Shown one piece after another: positions 25,113-37,799 of a stretch of 64,000 nucleotides of DNA. Below the pieces are notes generated by a model. It did no database searches. It was not told the DNA's origin and worked only from the letters and a program-made list of their open reading frames with translations. Positions within the stretch are counted from its first letter, which is position 1, and the number at the start of each line of letters is the position of its first letter. Made by a program: the position numbers and the translations under genes. This stretch comes from Halisarca cf. caerulea. Lineage: Eukaryota; Porifera; Demospongiae; Chondrillida; Halisarcidae. The DNA lies in the NCBI GenBank assembly GCA_963170055.1, contig CAUJGJ010000188.1:1224171-1288170 (forward strand), given 5' to 3'.

Positions 25113-26982
25113 TCTGCTATTAATGCGGTCCTATGAGGTATTCCGATGGCATCCGCTTCTGGTACTAGAGACCGGAATCTCTCCATCTGTAAGCGGGATA
25201 AAGAGTCAGCGATGCTATTATCAACACCTGCTATATGCACAGCTATAACATTGAAATTATAACTAGCAGCTATGTGGTATAATGGCCGTACGAGGTCCAT
25301 AAGATCCCTATTCCTAGAAGACCCTTTTTTCCATGTATCACATACAGCTTGTTTATCACAATGAGCCATAATCCTCTTGCCGGCCCAGCAATGCCCTCAA
25401 GTGGCTGCTGCCATCACGATTACCAGGAGTTCCTTCCACTGTATATCCTTTTGCTCTTGGACCTCGTTCCATGTGCCATTGAACCAGTAGAAGACCCTTT
25501 TTTCCATGTATCACATAAAGCTTGTTTATCACAATGAGCCATAATCCTCTTGCCGGCCCAGCAATGCCCTCAAGTGGCTGCTGCCATCACGATTACCAGG
25601 AGTTCTTTCCACTGTATATCCTTTTGCTCTTGGACCTCGTTCCATGTGCCATTGAACCAGTGGCCATTCCAGTATGCTCCATAACTGATCCCCCCAGAGG
25701 CATCTGTATGGAATTGAAAGGCTTTTGGGGTGCTCCATTCCGGCTCCGGGATAATGGCTGAGCCTGACCATCCTGGTAATATTTGCCTCCACCACTGCAG
25801 ATCTTTCACAAAATCTTGGGATATTACCGTGGTCGAAAGATCTATCATCCTTCGTAGAAATATCCTACCTGCAGGCAGCACCTTACATGCAAAACTGAGC
25901 TTCCCTATCAACGATAGTACCTCTCTTTTTGTAGCCTTTTTCTTTTTAACAAATTCTTCAATTTTGCCACGTAACTCCTCCTTCTTTTCGGGTGGTAGCG
26001 ATACAGTCATGTTGTTAGAATTAATGTGAATGCCCAGAAATGCTATCTCTTTTACTGGTCCTTCTACTTTTTCTGGTTTTACTGGAGCCCCAAGGTCATT
26101 ACACACTCCTATTGTTTGTTCTAGGTTTTCCCTACATACAGTAGCAGTGCTACTTGCTGTAAAGAAGTCGTCCAAGTAGTGAATTAGGTAGGATACCTTA
26201 AATTTCTCTTTTGCAATCCATTGGATCGCTTCCGCAATACTGTCGAATATCCCTGGGGCTGATCTGAGTCCAAAAGGTAGACATTTATCCACATAAAACT
26301 TGCCTTGCCAGTATATGGAGAGAAGGTGGCGATCCGCCGGATTCACTGGACACATACGAAATGCGTCTTTCAGGTCTATCTTTCCCATCCAGCTGTCTTT
26401 TCCCAGGCGTCTTACCTCAGCTAGTGCATCGTGCACTGAACGGTATTGCAGAGACCAGCACGCGGGATCAATGCCATCGTTTACACTTGTGCCTGCTGGT
26501 GCAGACAGATGGTAGATTATCCGCGATCCGCCATCCTTCTTTGGTACAACTCGTAAGCCTGATACTTGCATGTGTTCATACGGTGGGGTGGTGAAAGGGC
26601 CTGCGATTCTACCTAATGATATTTCTTTTTCTAGGTGATTATGAATTTCCTGTGGTTTTTCGAGCACTGTGGATAAGTGATTTGCTATTACAATACCTGT
26701 GGTCTGTTGGTACATATAACCTATCCTAAAACCTGACTGTATGCCATTTAACACATAAGAAACAAAATTAGAATCAGGATGATCTCTCAAAAGTAATTGG
26801 AATCGCAAGTGTTTGAGGGATGTAACTATTTCAAGCAATGGATATGGGACATCTGGTGACCTGGTGGTCACCCACACATCGCAGGCATCTATGAAGGAAT
26901 CGGCAGGCCTTCCTCCTGCAGACACTGTGGTTGAACTCATAGCAGGGGCCAGGGGGTGGAATGGGGCTCGATCTTGGTGCAA
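25097..26982 (-). pseudogene. Reverse transcriptase-RNase H (DIRS-like) copy 2
   Basis: A long frame (26982-25570) carries RT motifs VVPKKDGGSRIIYHLS, KIDLKDAFR, FGLRSAPG and an intact YLDD box at 26167-26178, followed by RNase H with HTDASGG and WKELL. The remaining RNase H (HCDKQAVCD and DNSIADSLSR, 25097-25369) is thrown out of frame by a 173-bp tandem duplication (25317-25489 and 25490-25662) that copy 1 lacks. The RT frame overlaps the gag end in another phase, so expression would have needed frameshifting or a separate start; the true start is uncertain. Confidence 0.9.
25317..25662. repeat. Direct 173-bp tandem duplication inside RNase H
   Basis: Two adjacent copies start with gaagaccctttttt at 25317 and 25490 and differ by only a few bases. 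As 173 is not a multiple of three, the duplication breaks the RNase H frame. The corresponding part of copy 1 (about 4890-5060) is single. Confidence 0.9.
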
Positions 26983-28030
26983 TATAATCTCTTCGCCCAG
27001 GTATGGCTGTTGGACTAGTATCTTGCTGGGGTCGACGAAAAAAAGTGTCGGCTTTCCTACAGCTTGCCGCTATGTGGCCAAATGCACCACACAGGGTGCA
27101 TCCTGACTTTGGTCTAAAGCCTGAGAAGCATTCTGTTCACAAATCCATGTCTTTCTTGTCCCATTTTGTATCCTTTTTCTGTGAGGCTCTCCTCCTGAAG
27201 GCTACATCATAGCTATAACAGTCTTCCCATCTGTGCCGTTTGGCAGCTAGTAACATGCTACGGGCGTAGCTCAACATTTCTACAGCCTTTTCTGGGGAGT
27301 AATGTGCAAATGCCATAGCAAAATTAAGAAATGCTATTGCCCACTGAGACACATTTGTAAAGCTTTGTACAGCCAGCTGTTGCTAGGCTGGTTGGATGCC
27401 ATTGCCGTATCCTGCCCTGCCTCTTCGCGCCCTACTTCTAAATTGTCGGGTAACAGTAGCAGTAGGTCAGCGTATTCGCCCTTTTTTATGGAGGACAGAA
27501 GCTTACCTGGAATGGGAGGTAGTGTTGGTGTGTCTGTGCTTGCTTTACCATCTTCAACTAGCGACATCAGAGGGACAGGGTCGTCCAAGCTGACCTCTGG
27601 TGGTGTAGCTGTTCCCGCTAGCTTCCGTACGACCGATGATTTTGTTCCTGACAAGTTTCCCAGCAAAGAACCCACGATGTCCCCTCTCATGGTCTCGACT
27701 GATCGCTTTACTGCCTTGGTAATCTTCTTCGTCGTAGGGGACAGTGATGACGTGGCCTCTACTTGCTTCTCAGCTCCTGATCCCGTAGTTGTCAAAGTTG
27801 CAGACTGACCTATTGAAATTGCTCGTAAAGCCTGGCGGTCTTATTCATCGCCGAACCTGTTAGTACGGCGTTCCTCTATTGTAGGTGGAGGTTGAGGACT
27901 TCTGTTGGCAGGCTTCTTAACTGTGCGATCGACATTCCGTATAGGTTCGCCGTTGATGGTTGGCCGGCGTCATGCGATGGTTTCTTGGCCTTCCCTTTTC
28001 TCTGGTTCGTAGGTGGCCTCTTTTTTTCCA
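26830..28030 (-). pseudogene. DIRS-like gag, copy 2
   Basis: The 5' part (about 28030-27800) encodes a lysine-rich start and a short helical, SAP-like segment (MSIAQLRSLPTEVLNLH) with two in-frame stops. The middle (27795-27334) is open and contains IPGKLLSSIKKGEYADLLLL, a motif style I associate with DIRS-type Gag. The 3' part has a basic stretch and a CCHC zinc knuckle (C-x2-C-x4-H-x4-C) at 27060-27101, followed by a second Cys/His-rich segment that overlaps the RT frame. These knuckles would bind the element RNA. Frame breaks join the three parts. Confidence 0.7.
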
Positions 28031-28468
28031 AGCATTATACTATAACTAGCGATTAAACTTCTATCCGCTCAATCTCACAATCTTGTGCACCTTCTGATTG
28101 CTGTGCTGAATAGACTGTCATTACCACTACCCAGCTTAACCCTATCATCCACCCTGTGGTAGTTTTATCTTTTTTCCGTAATATTATATTTTATACTCCT
28201 TCATCTAGCTCTGCAGTGGGTGAGTGGGAGCGATTAAGCTTCTATCCGCTCAATCTCACGATCTTGTGCACCTTCTGATTGCTGTGCTGACAAGACTGTC
28301 ATTGCACCTTGACCCCACTCCCTAGAGGTGCCAATTCCCATGCCTGAATCCTGCTCATTGAACCTTGATTGAAAAGCACACAAGATGCATGCATGCCCAC
28401 ATGCACACACAAGGGGATACTAACCTGCATGCACCCACACACACAAGGGGGGGGGGGGCGTCCGTTAA
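28031..28468. repeat. DIRS-like 5' terminal region with duplicated segment
   Basis: The phrase cgattaaacttctatccgct occurs at about 28050 and again, with one mismatch, at about 28230, and also at about 2168 in the deleted element. It marks a partial direct duplication within the 5' end. The empty site for the element at 2298-3060 is at 28359-28360. Confidence 0.65.
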
Positions 28469-28496
28469 CCTCTGCCAACATGGTTGACAACCATTT

Positions 28497-30095
28497 AATG
28501 GAAGTGAATGATAGGATGTTATACTGGACGAAGAAGGGTTTTGGCTTAGTCAGTGTCCTATTCACCAGATGGTGCATGCTGTTTTTGCTGTTGAGGTCTT
28601 TTCGCAATAGAGTCCAGCCTCATAAACCTACTACTTCACGTGAAGCATCCTTATTGTGATGCACAAGCCAAGTCAAAGTCCAACTCCAAACCTAAGCATT
28701 ACAAATTGAATGTAACATGTAAATTAGTACTGTTTACTGGAAATACATTTTAAAATATTTTCAGCACTCATGCACTCCCATGTTGACTAACTGTATGTGG
28801 CAAATCTTCTGTTTGTGACTTGTACCTGATCCAATTCCATACCATTGATACCTATGCCAGTGTCAGTAGCAGGCCTTATTGTTGTGTCCGTGCAATATCA
28901 CGACTGTTAAAGATTCAGTACTGCCAACTACCATTGATCCTTTCCTAACATAATTCCTTGTTGATGCTGCATGTGAGGAAATATTGAACGGTGGAAATGT
29001 TGTTGACTGTCCTGTTTATGTATTTTCGTAAGTAGCAAGAACACTCATACATGTCTGAAAACCATTGCAGCTTACCTACCACATGTTATCATTAGTGACA
29101 AGGTATAGCAAGATACTTGCACAAGTCTGCTACCCTAGTAAGACTTCTGGAATTTCTATAACCTAGCAATGATGTTACATCCACTGAAACATGGCTGCTC
29201 TGCTGCAGTCCTCTCACTGTAACAAAGGGCAATCTTGTAGGTCCCAGCTCTTCAACTAGAAGCTGGGCAAATAGTTGTGTAAAATTCCATTAGCCGCATA
29301 TACTGTGGTAAGCCGCAGCCCAAACAAGGCTTTGATGAAAAATATGGACGCAAGAAGTGCATATTCTGAGGACCTCGCTATACACCAATTTCACTGCTGC
29401 TGTGGCTTCCTGTGCATTGCCATGTGATTATAGGTACATGGGGTATCAGCAACACATGCATCTATATTATGGTACTGCCTTGTTGTGTATTGTGTTCTGT
29501 TATTATAGACAAAGGGACCTGGTAGATGCTCGATGCACAATTTTGGGTTATCTGTGCACAATGTCACGTTATCTGTGCACATTTTAATGAAGGTGAATGA
29601 TAGCTAGGATGTTATACTGGATGAACAAGGGTTTGTCTTAGTCAGTGTCCTCTACACCAGATGGTGCTGTTCTTGCTGTTGAGCTCTTTTTGCAATCGAG
29701 TCAAACCTCATAAACCTAAACTACTTCGTGTGAAGCATCCTTATTGTGATACACAAGTCAAGTCAGAGTCCAACTCCTAACCTAAGCATTACATGTAGAT
29801 TTTTTAATTTAGTACTGTTTACTGGAAGTACATTTTGAAATATAATGTCAGCACTCACTCCGATGTTGTATGTTAAAGAAGTCCAACTGTATGTGTGTTA
29901 ATGATCTTTGGTATGATTGATGAAATGATTATTTTGATCCACGTTGCTTTAAATTGCAAGATTTACTGATGGTTGTTGTATTATACACAAAGTTATACAA
30001 CATGTGAACGTTAGCTAATGCGTTATCTTGTGAACCCAACTTTAAGCTCTTAGCTATACGAACTTCACCATTCTCTCTCTCTCTCTCTCTCTCTC

Positions 30096-30135
<40 letters not shown>

Positions 30136-30440
30136 GAGAGAGAGAGTTTTATGTTAAAGTTCAGTTGCACTTTTAAGGCTTCTCTTTGATCCATACCATC
30201 AATATTATTGACACCCACACATGGCTATATCACTAGCAGACCTTATGCTTTATTGTGTCCAGCATCAAGACCATTGGAGAGGGTCAATACTCCCAACTGG
30301 TATTGACCTTTTCCTAGCACTTTTGATTGTTGATGCTGCGTGTACGGAAATATTGAAAGATGAAACTGTTTGTGGAGTTTAGCAAGTAGCAAGCATGATT
30401 GTTCCTGCAAGTCAATGTAGTCCCTCTCAATAGTTCTTAA
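28497..30440. repeat. Eroded repeat unit lacking the ankyrin exon
   Basis: Starting with gaagtgaatgatagg, it follows 37800-38690 and 52978-53840. A second partial copy starts at 29583. From about 29920 it resembles the sequence before the ankyrin exon (gcaagatttactgatggttg), then jumps at about 30060-30160 to sequence that follows the exon in other units (ccataccatcaatattattg). The exon and about 1 kb around it are missing, replaced by a TC/GA array. Confidence 0.6.
30072..30146. repeat. (TC)n-(GA)n perfect-type palindromic microsatellite
   Basis: About 24 bases of TC run directly into about 50 bases of GA through a central ctctcgagag at 30091-30100. One G interruption lies near 30125. It can form a hairpin or cruciform or a triplex. 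It sits exactly where the ankyrin exon is missing from this unit. Confidence 0.95.
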
Positions 30441-30472
30441 CAAAAACTATCTCCAGATGTAAAGTTGCTGTC

Positions 30473-31121
30473 TTAACTCGTTTGATTTTGTTGTTGTTTT
30501 TGTCTTTCTTGAACCTTCTTGGCGCTTTTACCGATGTCAGGTCTCATGAGGTCAAGGTGTGTAGTTAGTCTTCTTCCCATGAGTAGTTCAGCTGGAGATG
30601 TCCCTGCTATGGCATGAGATGTGGTTCTGTATCGTAGCAGAAATGTTGCAAGTTGTTGATGGAGATCAATGGAATGATCCTTCTTCATGAGACTTTTGAT
30701 TGTCTGTATATCGTTCAGCCATGCAGTCCATTGGATGAGGGGTGATATGGAGCACTTGTAATGTGTCAAAGGTCATTTTGTGTCATGAATTCTTTGAATT
30801 CGGAACCAGTGAAGGCTGAGTCATTGTTTGACACCACTATTTGAGGAATACCATGAGTATCAAACATGACCCTTACTTCCAGATAGTGTTATAGTATGTT
30901 ACCGTATGAACAATTGCGATGCCTAGCCATTTAGAATGGGGATCAACCACAACCAAAAACTTTTTCCCCATGAATGGTCCAGCATAGTCAATATGGAGAC
31001 GTGTCCAAGGATGCTCTGGCCATTCCCACGGGTGCAAAGGTGCCGTGGCAGGTGTCTTAGCATTGGTTTGACACACGAGACCTGTCTTCACTTTATCTGT
31101 GCACATTGTGCTGCAGTGCAC
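30473..31121 (-). pseudogene. Ty3/Gypsy-like integrase fragment
   Basis: The minus-strand frame 31121-30873 holds the start of the integrase core with HIDYAGPF (first Asp) and LVVVDPHSKW. The adjoining part, in another frame, reads SNNDSAFTGSEF (second Asp). The Glu region survives near 30710-30730 in yet another frame. The C-terminal part, LLRYRTTSHAIAGTSPAELL (frame 30769-30473), is typical of Gypsy integrases. Several frameshifts make it a fossil. I see no LTR or RT nearby. Confidence 0.85.
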
Positions 31122-31651
31122 ATTGTGCTGCAGTGCACATTGTGCTGCAGTTTCACAGTTTACATTGCTTAAATACTTACTGCCCTACACTGGGCGCTTA
31201 CCCATGCTTCTTTGATGTATGACATCATCGAGCAATAAGTAGATTTGCTGCCAATTCACGCAAACAAGGATGATTTGACAAGAGAATCTTACCTTATGTA
31301 TATGTGTTTAACTTTATCTGCAGACAGTTAGCTTTTTGTTTGCATCATATGGTATGATAAAATCTTGGGTGCACATGAATTGTAGTATATAAGTGACACT
31401 GTGTTATGTTTAATGCATAATGAACTGCGTACGTTCCTATAGATCTATCATACCCATCCCTTCCCCCCACTTAAAACATCTTCCCACACCTATGGTTTTG
31501 GATTACTACAAGAGGAACATAGAAATCCCTTTTCTTGAACATACCTTTTCAAACCTGACTGAAAGATTCTCACTACTGGCCACCACTGCATCATCTCTTC
31601 TGAACATTATACCCCTTGCTACATTGCTCTTTGAGGTTGCTAAACACATTT
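31122..31651. other. Spacer with short tandem repeat of a 17-bp phrase
   Basis: At about 31105-31150 the phrase cacattgtgctgcagtg is repeated three times in tandem. The remainder up to 31651 resembles the G segment only at its last 30 bases. No gene is seen. Confidence 0.5.
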
Positions 31652-32048
31652 AGGTTGAGTGTTGGAACCTCATCACCATTTTCTCATCTTGGGTTGGTAG
31701 TAGTACTGTAGTAAGTCTTCTGCCTGATCTAGCCACCCCGGCTGTTGTTGCAGGCCCATAGGCAGGTTTCTCAAAGAAAGGTGGACAATGGATCCATTGC
31801 ACAACACAACAAGGGTGACGCAATTTGCCAGTTACGTTCTTGATTGCAATCTTTGTGCACTTTTGCCATCAATTTTAATGCTTTAGAAAGTAAATAAATG
31901 GATACACCTGAGTAACTGACTTCAAAATTTTGAACAAGTATACTGAATTTTGGGAAAATACTGTACCTGACTGTTACTGGCTAAATATGTGGGGGGTAGG
32001 TTCAGTGCAAGAATCATTTTAAGGTACCATTCCAGAATGTACCCAATG

Positions 32049-32556
<508 letters not shown>

Positions 32557-32880
32557 AGCCTGTGTTGGGAACAAGATTGGTCAACTCTAGTCTTCTGTCA
32601 CCTCTACAGTGGGGATTATAATGGTCAGCCATCGACCATGCAAATACCCTGTGTAGTCACAAAATGGTCATACAAATGATTTAGCCTGACATATTGGTGC
32701 GTTGAAATTTTCCACACACAGAGGCTGTGTTGGGAACAAGATTGGTTAACTCTAATCTTCTGTTACCTCTACAGTGGGGATTATAATGGTCAGCCATTGC
32801 CCATTCAAATGCTGTGTTTAGTTGCAATTAAAATGACCATACAAAAATGGTTTAGCCTGACATAGTGGCCGGTTGAATAT
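32557..32880. repeat. Tandem duplication of a ~160-bp segment
   Basis: Two units, each opening with gttgggaacaagattggt and containing ataatggtcagccat, start near 32567 and 32728. In the second tandem unit the first copy is complete (47437-47590), while the second is cut off after about 50 bases. Confidence 0.8.
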
Positions 32881-34335
32881 CTGTCCTATGATTTTGAACT
32901 TATATGAATTTTTATTCCTTTCTAAATCCTAAAAGCTACGATTTGTAGTTAATATCTTGACTGAGCAATTTTAATTAATAAGCTCTTTAGGTTCTTGCGA
33001 CATAACGCTGATTGCGATTAGGCTACGAGAAAAAGCAGCCATTTTGTTACTATAAGCAAAGATTGAGGACAACACCCTCACAAAGAACAAAATTTAATTC
33101 AAAATTGATAGAGTTGTCCCCAATTGTCCTTTATTCGGAGGTTCACTGTACTATTTTCTTATTCCTATACATTTGAGCATTCACTTTTGTCTTTTTGAAA
33201 AATCATTACTAACTTTGATAATACTGTAAAACTAAAGTGTGTCTAGAGATAAATGTGAAAAAGATAATGAGCGGTTGAGTGAGACTCACAGACTGAGTGT
33301 TTGAGTAACACAACTGACTATAATGAATGATGATGCTGCCACAAGCATCAAGTGGCACACACTGTACACACTACATGATATGCATATGAGCTACAATATC
33401 GATTTTATACAAAAATGCTCACTACTATACACATAGTACTAGTATTACATCTACAGAAGTACTACTTACTACTTTATGCATTGGTAAGTTCTTAAGATGG
33501 CATCTGATTCTGATGAGTCGATCGGTGCCATCACATCACCCAAATCTCAAGCTGATCAGTAAGAATATAGGGAGGCTTTTTATACTTGCTCCACCTCACC
33601 AAGCATTCCTTTGCATCATAATAATAAACACAGTCCTAGCTGTTAAACTACTGATACTAAACGTCACAACTGCAGACTTTTTAAGGGAACACCTTGGCTC
33701 TAACAAAGTTCGACTTGAACTATAAAACTTGTTTCATTTTCATTATGTAAGTTTTACTTAGTACACACCATTAGGTAAACAATTGAATATATTCATATGA
33801 TACTACGGAACTCATCAACTCCTGGCATTAAAGTATGCTGAAATTTACATGTCAATTCATGTCCAACCAAATGCAGTTTTGATCTGACCTATATTCAGAT
33901 CAAGTCTGAAAATTTATAATCTGCACTGCCTCTGATGTATGAATGGCCACCTAATGGATGTATGAATGGCCACCTGGCTACCTGGTTGGATCTCACCTGT
34001 ACATGCCCCTCACAAGTCACCCACTGTGTGGTCCTTTTACCCTCCAACCACTAAGCAGCAATTATTGCCTTAAGATACCTGTAGACAACAACATATTGTT
34101 TTCCTGAGGACATGTTTCTTCATCTAGGTCTTTTAACTCAAGTATTCTTGCATGACATTGTACGCATTCACTGTATAAACCATTTGTGTACCAATTGTCG
34201 CAGCAATACATGGCACTATGGACTCAAGCTCACAGTACTCTTTCTTCTGTTGTACTAATCTTCATGCCTGTGCAGCATCATATGTAACAATCACCATTCC
34301 CCTTTTCCAGGTCGACTTTTGTGTATTGTGTACCT

Positions 34336-34340
<5 letters not shown>
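32881..34340. other. Non-coding part of unit I upstream of the LINE
   Basis: From 33605 it is present again at 47765-48510; 33060-33600 is missing from the second unit. No gene or RNA is recognised. The frame at 33513-33725 is not preserved in the other copy. Confidence 0.4.

Positions 34341-34379
<39 letters not shown>
34341..34379. repeat. (TG)n microsatellite
   Basis: About 40 bp of TG. The paralogous site at 48511-48608 is about 100 bp long, so the array more than doubled in one copy or shrank in the other. Confidence 0.97.
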
Positions 34380-34386
<7 letters not shown>

Positions 34387-34717
34387 GGCTGACTAGTAGT
34401 GTTGATAGAAGAGTTGAGGATATCCATCTAATCCTCACTCTTGGGGATGAGTTTTAGTTTGGTTTTGGTTAAGTCAGTGTCCTTCATAGCTTATGTAGCA
34501 TAATAGCTTTAGTCTAGTGAATAGTTTTGTCAAGTTTCTTTTGTCAGCCACTTGTCAGTTTTGCTACTATTTTTCTTTGATTCACCACATTTGGAACGGA
34601 TGAATCCTTTGGGATCTGCTGTCGTTTCTGCCACAAGTCCTACACTAGTCTTGGCAATCACTACAAAGGGTGTCCCAAAAGGAATGGAGCTTATTACCAA
34701 CATCTACTCTCTTTTAG

Positions 34718-36725
34718 AACATCATCAAGTTAGCCAATAAGTCCAACCGGAAGGCTAAGAAGGAACGTTGTCCAAAGTGTGGAAAGAGCTTCATTCGTCT
34801 GGAAACACATCTTCACCGAAATGCTTCATGCAAGAATGTGGTTCCCTTTGTAGACATACCACCTGTATCTCCCTCCTCAGCAGTTGTACCATCTGCACCA
34901 CCTGCCCCTACTATCCTCCCTAGTGCCACACCACCCTCTCTTCTCTGTAAAGTCGAACTCCCTGTCACACATCAGCAGTGGACTGAGCTGGATGATTTTA
35001 TTATGGCTAACATCACCCCCACAGTGTTGGGAGAAGTTAATGTGAATATCATGCAGCATGTCATCACTCATGGCATTTACACATACCTGGTGTCGAAGTT
35101 TGGTGTCATGCCTGCGCATCATCATCACCGTGAACGCGAGGCACTCTCTGCAACTAAGAAGACCGCCATCAAGGAACTCACTGCAGAGAAGAAAGCCACT
35201 AAGAGGGAGTTGCGTCAGCTGAGGAGATCTGGGAGCTCTCCTGAAGAGGTCAGACTGCTGGCCACCAAATTCCATCATTTGGTTCGTCAGCACAGCAAAT
35301 TAACCAAAGAAGCTAAGACATTGACCTGTAGAGCTTCTGCTAAGCAGATGAGGAGAGAGTGCCATAAGGACATTCACAGGTTTGCTCGGAGGGTACTTGA
35401 TGACTAGGGTTTCACAGCAATCAAACCATCATTCACCAAAGAACAGGCTGAGGAGTTTTTCTCCCGTGTATACTCCACATCACCCAAGACCTTTGAACGA
35501 CCTTCATGGATGCCCGAGTGTCCTCCACCAACCATCCAGATGACTACTGCTCCCTTTACAGAAGAGGAAATATGGAATATCATCTCTAAGCTCAAGTTGT
35601 CATCCTCACCTAGTCCGGCTGACCAGATCCCATATTCTATCTTTAAGAGGTGCCCCTCCTTGTTGCCTGCTCTGTTGCACATGTTCAACTGCTGCTGGAT
35701 CACCCAAGCCATACCCTCAGCATGTAAGGTTGGCATTGTACACTTATTGGGCAAGAAGAAGGCTGTTGACGACCCTACGAATCCATTAAATTTCCGTCCC
35801 ATTGCCCTGACATCATGCGTTAGTAAGGTGTTCACCAGCCTTGTTAAGAGGAGATGGTTATTGTTCATGGTTAGCAACAACTACTTCAACACAGCCACCA
35901 AGAAGGCTTTCATCAATGGTGTGCCTGGCTGTTCAGAACACCACCTCAAACTCCTGTCCATCCTCAGGGAGGCTCAGAGTAGACGCAAGTCCCTCTGTAT
36001 TTGTTGGCTGGACCTTGCCAATGCTTTTGGCAGTGTGCACCATGACCTCATCAAGTACTCCTTGTCACACTACCATGCCCCTCCAGAGATGATTAGGCTA
36101 GTTTCCAACATCTATGACAACCTCACTGCTGTCATCTCCACATGCAGAGTCATGGACCACTGCTCCCATCCACCTTCAGCTAGGAGTCTACCAGGGTGAC
36201 CCATTGTCAGTCATCATCTTCAACACTGTGATGAACACCCTGGTAGATTCAATCACACAACGCTGTTCTTGCCTCAGTTACAGCCTTAGTTCCATCTCCA
36301 GTACAATCAATCTTCTGCAGTATGCTGATGACACCTCACTCATTAGTGATGGTCCTGCCTCGTGTCAGCAACTGTTTGGTCTCACTGAGGCTTGGTTGTC
36401 CTGGTCAGGTATGAGAGCCAACGTTCCCAAGTGGGTGAGTGTTGCCATCAAAGCCTCCACAGGGAAAGCTTACAACCCAGATCTCACACTGAACAAAGAG
36501 TCCATACCCTACCTTGACAACTCTACTTTCCACTTCCTTGGCGCCCCAGTCGCCATTCACTCCACCGCAGCAGTGACCAGAAATCACCTAGTCACAAAAC
36601 TGTCGTCCATGCTGCAGAAGGTCGATGACGTGCCCATCACCGTCAGCAGAAGCTGAAGCTATTCAGAATCTGCATCTGCCCTCGACTGACCTGGGATCTC
36701 TCTATCTCAGACCTGCCTATCTCGT
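34718..36725 (+). pseudogene. R2/Hero-like non-LTR retrotransposon ORF, copy 1
   Basis: The frame opens at 34718 without an ATG. It begins with an N-terminal zinc finger CPKCGKSFIRLETH...C (from 34769), as in RLE-type LINEs, followed by a Pro-rich and a basic coiled segment. One in-frame TAG at 35405-35407 interrupts the way to the RT domain, which has NFRPIALTSC, WLDLANAFGSV (first Asp) and, after a frameshift near 36150-36180, GVYQGDPLSV and QYADDTSLI (catalytic YADD). A one-base loss near 36645 shifts the frame again. Similarity to copy 2 stops at about 36725, so the thumb end, C-terminal zinc knuckle and endonuclease are missing. Confidence 0.88.
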
Positions 36726-37438
36726 GGCAAGGGGGTGGCATTTGCATAAGCCAGTAGTAGGCTAGTGCACAGCTGCCATATGATGGTTTCACTTCCATAT
36801 TATTTGGTGTCTTGTAATGGAGAAAATTAGCTCAAAGTATATGATATGCCCATTGTGCACTTTACCTAACCTATCGACTCAAAGTACCTGGAGTAGAGAA
36901 GGATTGACTCTACTAAAAGAAAAAAAAAATGGCTTAAGCCAAAGTTTAAGAAGGGTGTTCCGCCCTGCTTAAAAGGGCTGGCGAGAACACTGTGTGTGTG
37001 TGTGTGTGTGTGTCTGTGTGTACATGTGCAGTGTGTGTGTGGGGGGGTGGTGTGTGGTGTGTGCATGTGAGTGTACATGTGATACTTAAAAGCAGCTTTG
37101 AAGTAATTTTGACTACAAGAACTGCACTTCATTTAACCACTATACACTTGACATAAGAGTTGCACCCGTGTGACCAACTAACTAGCTTACTACGAGCTTA
37201 TTCTTGATATAGAAATTACACTCAAATCAAATGATTACTTCACTTGATTTATGGGTTGCACCTGCCACCCGAACTAGGGGTGTGTTATTATAATAGCTTA
37301 ATGCATCATTAATTTGCCTTTCTCTTGTGGTAGAAACTCAGTTTAGTCACTCTAGTCTTCCAAATCTTGTCCACAATACTATTTGCTAACTTATTGTGAG
37401 CATCTCCTACAGGTTTATGTGTTTGCATGTACACAGTG

Positions 37439-37440
<2 letters not shown>
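36726..37440. other. Spacer with (TG)n run at 36991-37072
   Basis: It lies between the truncated LINE and a CA array. It contains an imperfect TG/GGGTG microsatellite and otherwise nothing that I recognise. Confidence 0.5.
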
Positions 37441-37633
<193 letters not shown>

Positions 37634-37799
37634 GCATACTCATTTTTCGTGCCTTGTCTAATATGTGAATTTAGGTACATGGGGTCTCAGTAATACATGC
37701 ATTTATATATGGTATTGCTTTGTTGTGTGTTATGTTATGCTGTTAGTCAAAGGGAGTTGGTAGATGTTAGATGCCCAATTTTGGGCTGTCTGTGCACAT

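Larger units (their letters stand above)
23473..28468 (-). mobile_element. DIRS-like retroelement copy 2, near full length
   Basis: The inverted ends ttaacggacgccc (left, 3' end) and gggcgtccgttaa (right, 5' end) enclose about 5.0 kb. Minus-strand order is gag, RT-RNase H, tyrosine recombinase. The right end is followed by about 30 bp (28469-28498), also found after the right end at 3229 and containing tggttgacaacc. In DIRS-1 the right terminal repeat carries a comparable one-sided extension, so this may be part of the element. Subterminal tandem repeats of about 97 bp lie at 23605-23890. Several stops and a 173-bp duplication make it non-functional. Confidence 0.85.

Noticed and set aside
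27302..27808. 168-residue plus-strand frame
   Set aside because: It lies antisense to the DIRS gag, and the minus-strand product has the Gag motif and zinc knuckle in context.
34552..34740. Frame upstream of the LINE zinc finger as its true start
   Set aside because: It is in a different phase from the zinc finger; joining the two would need a frameshift or splice that I cannot support.
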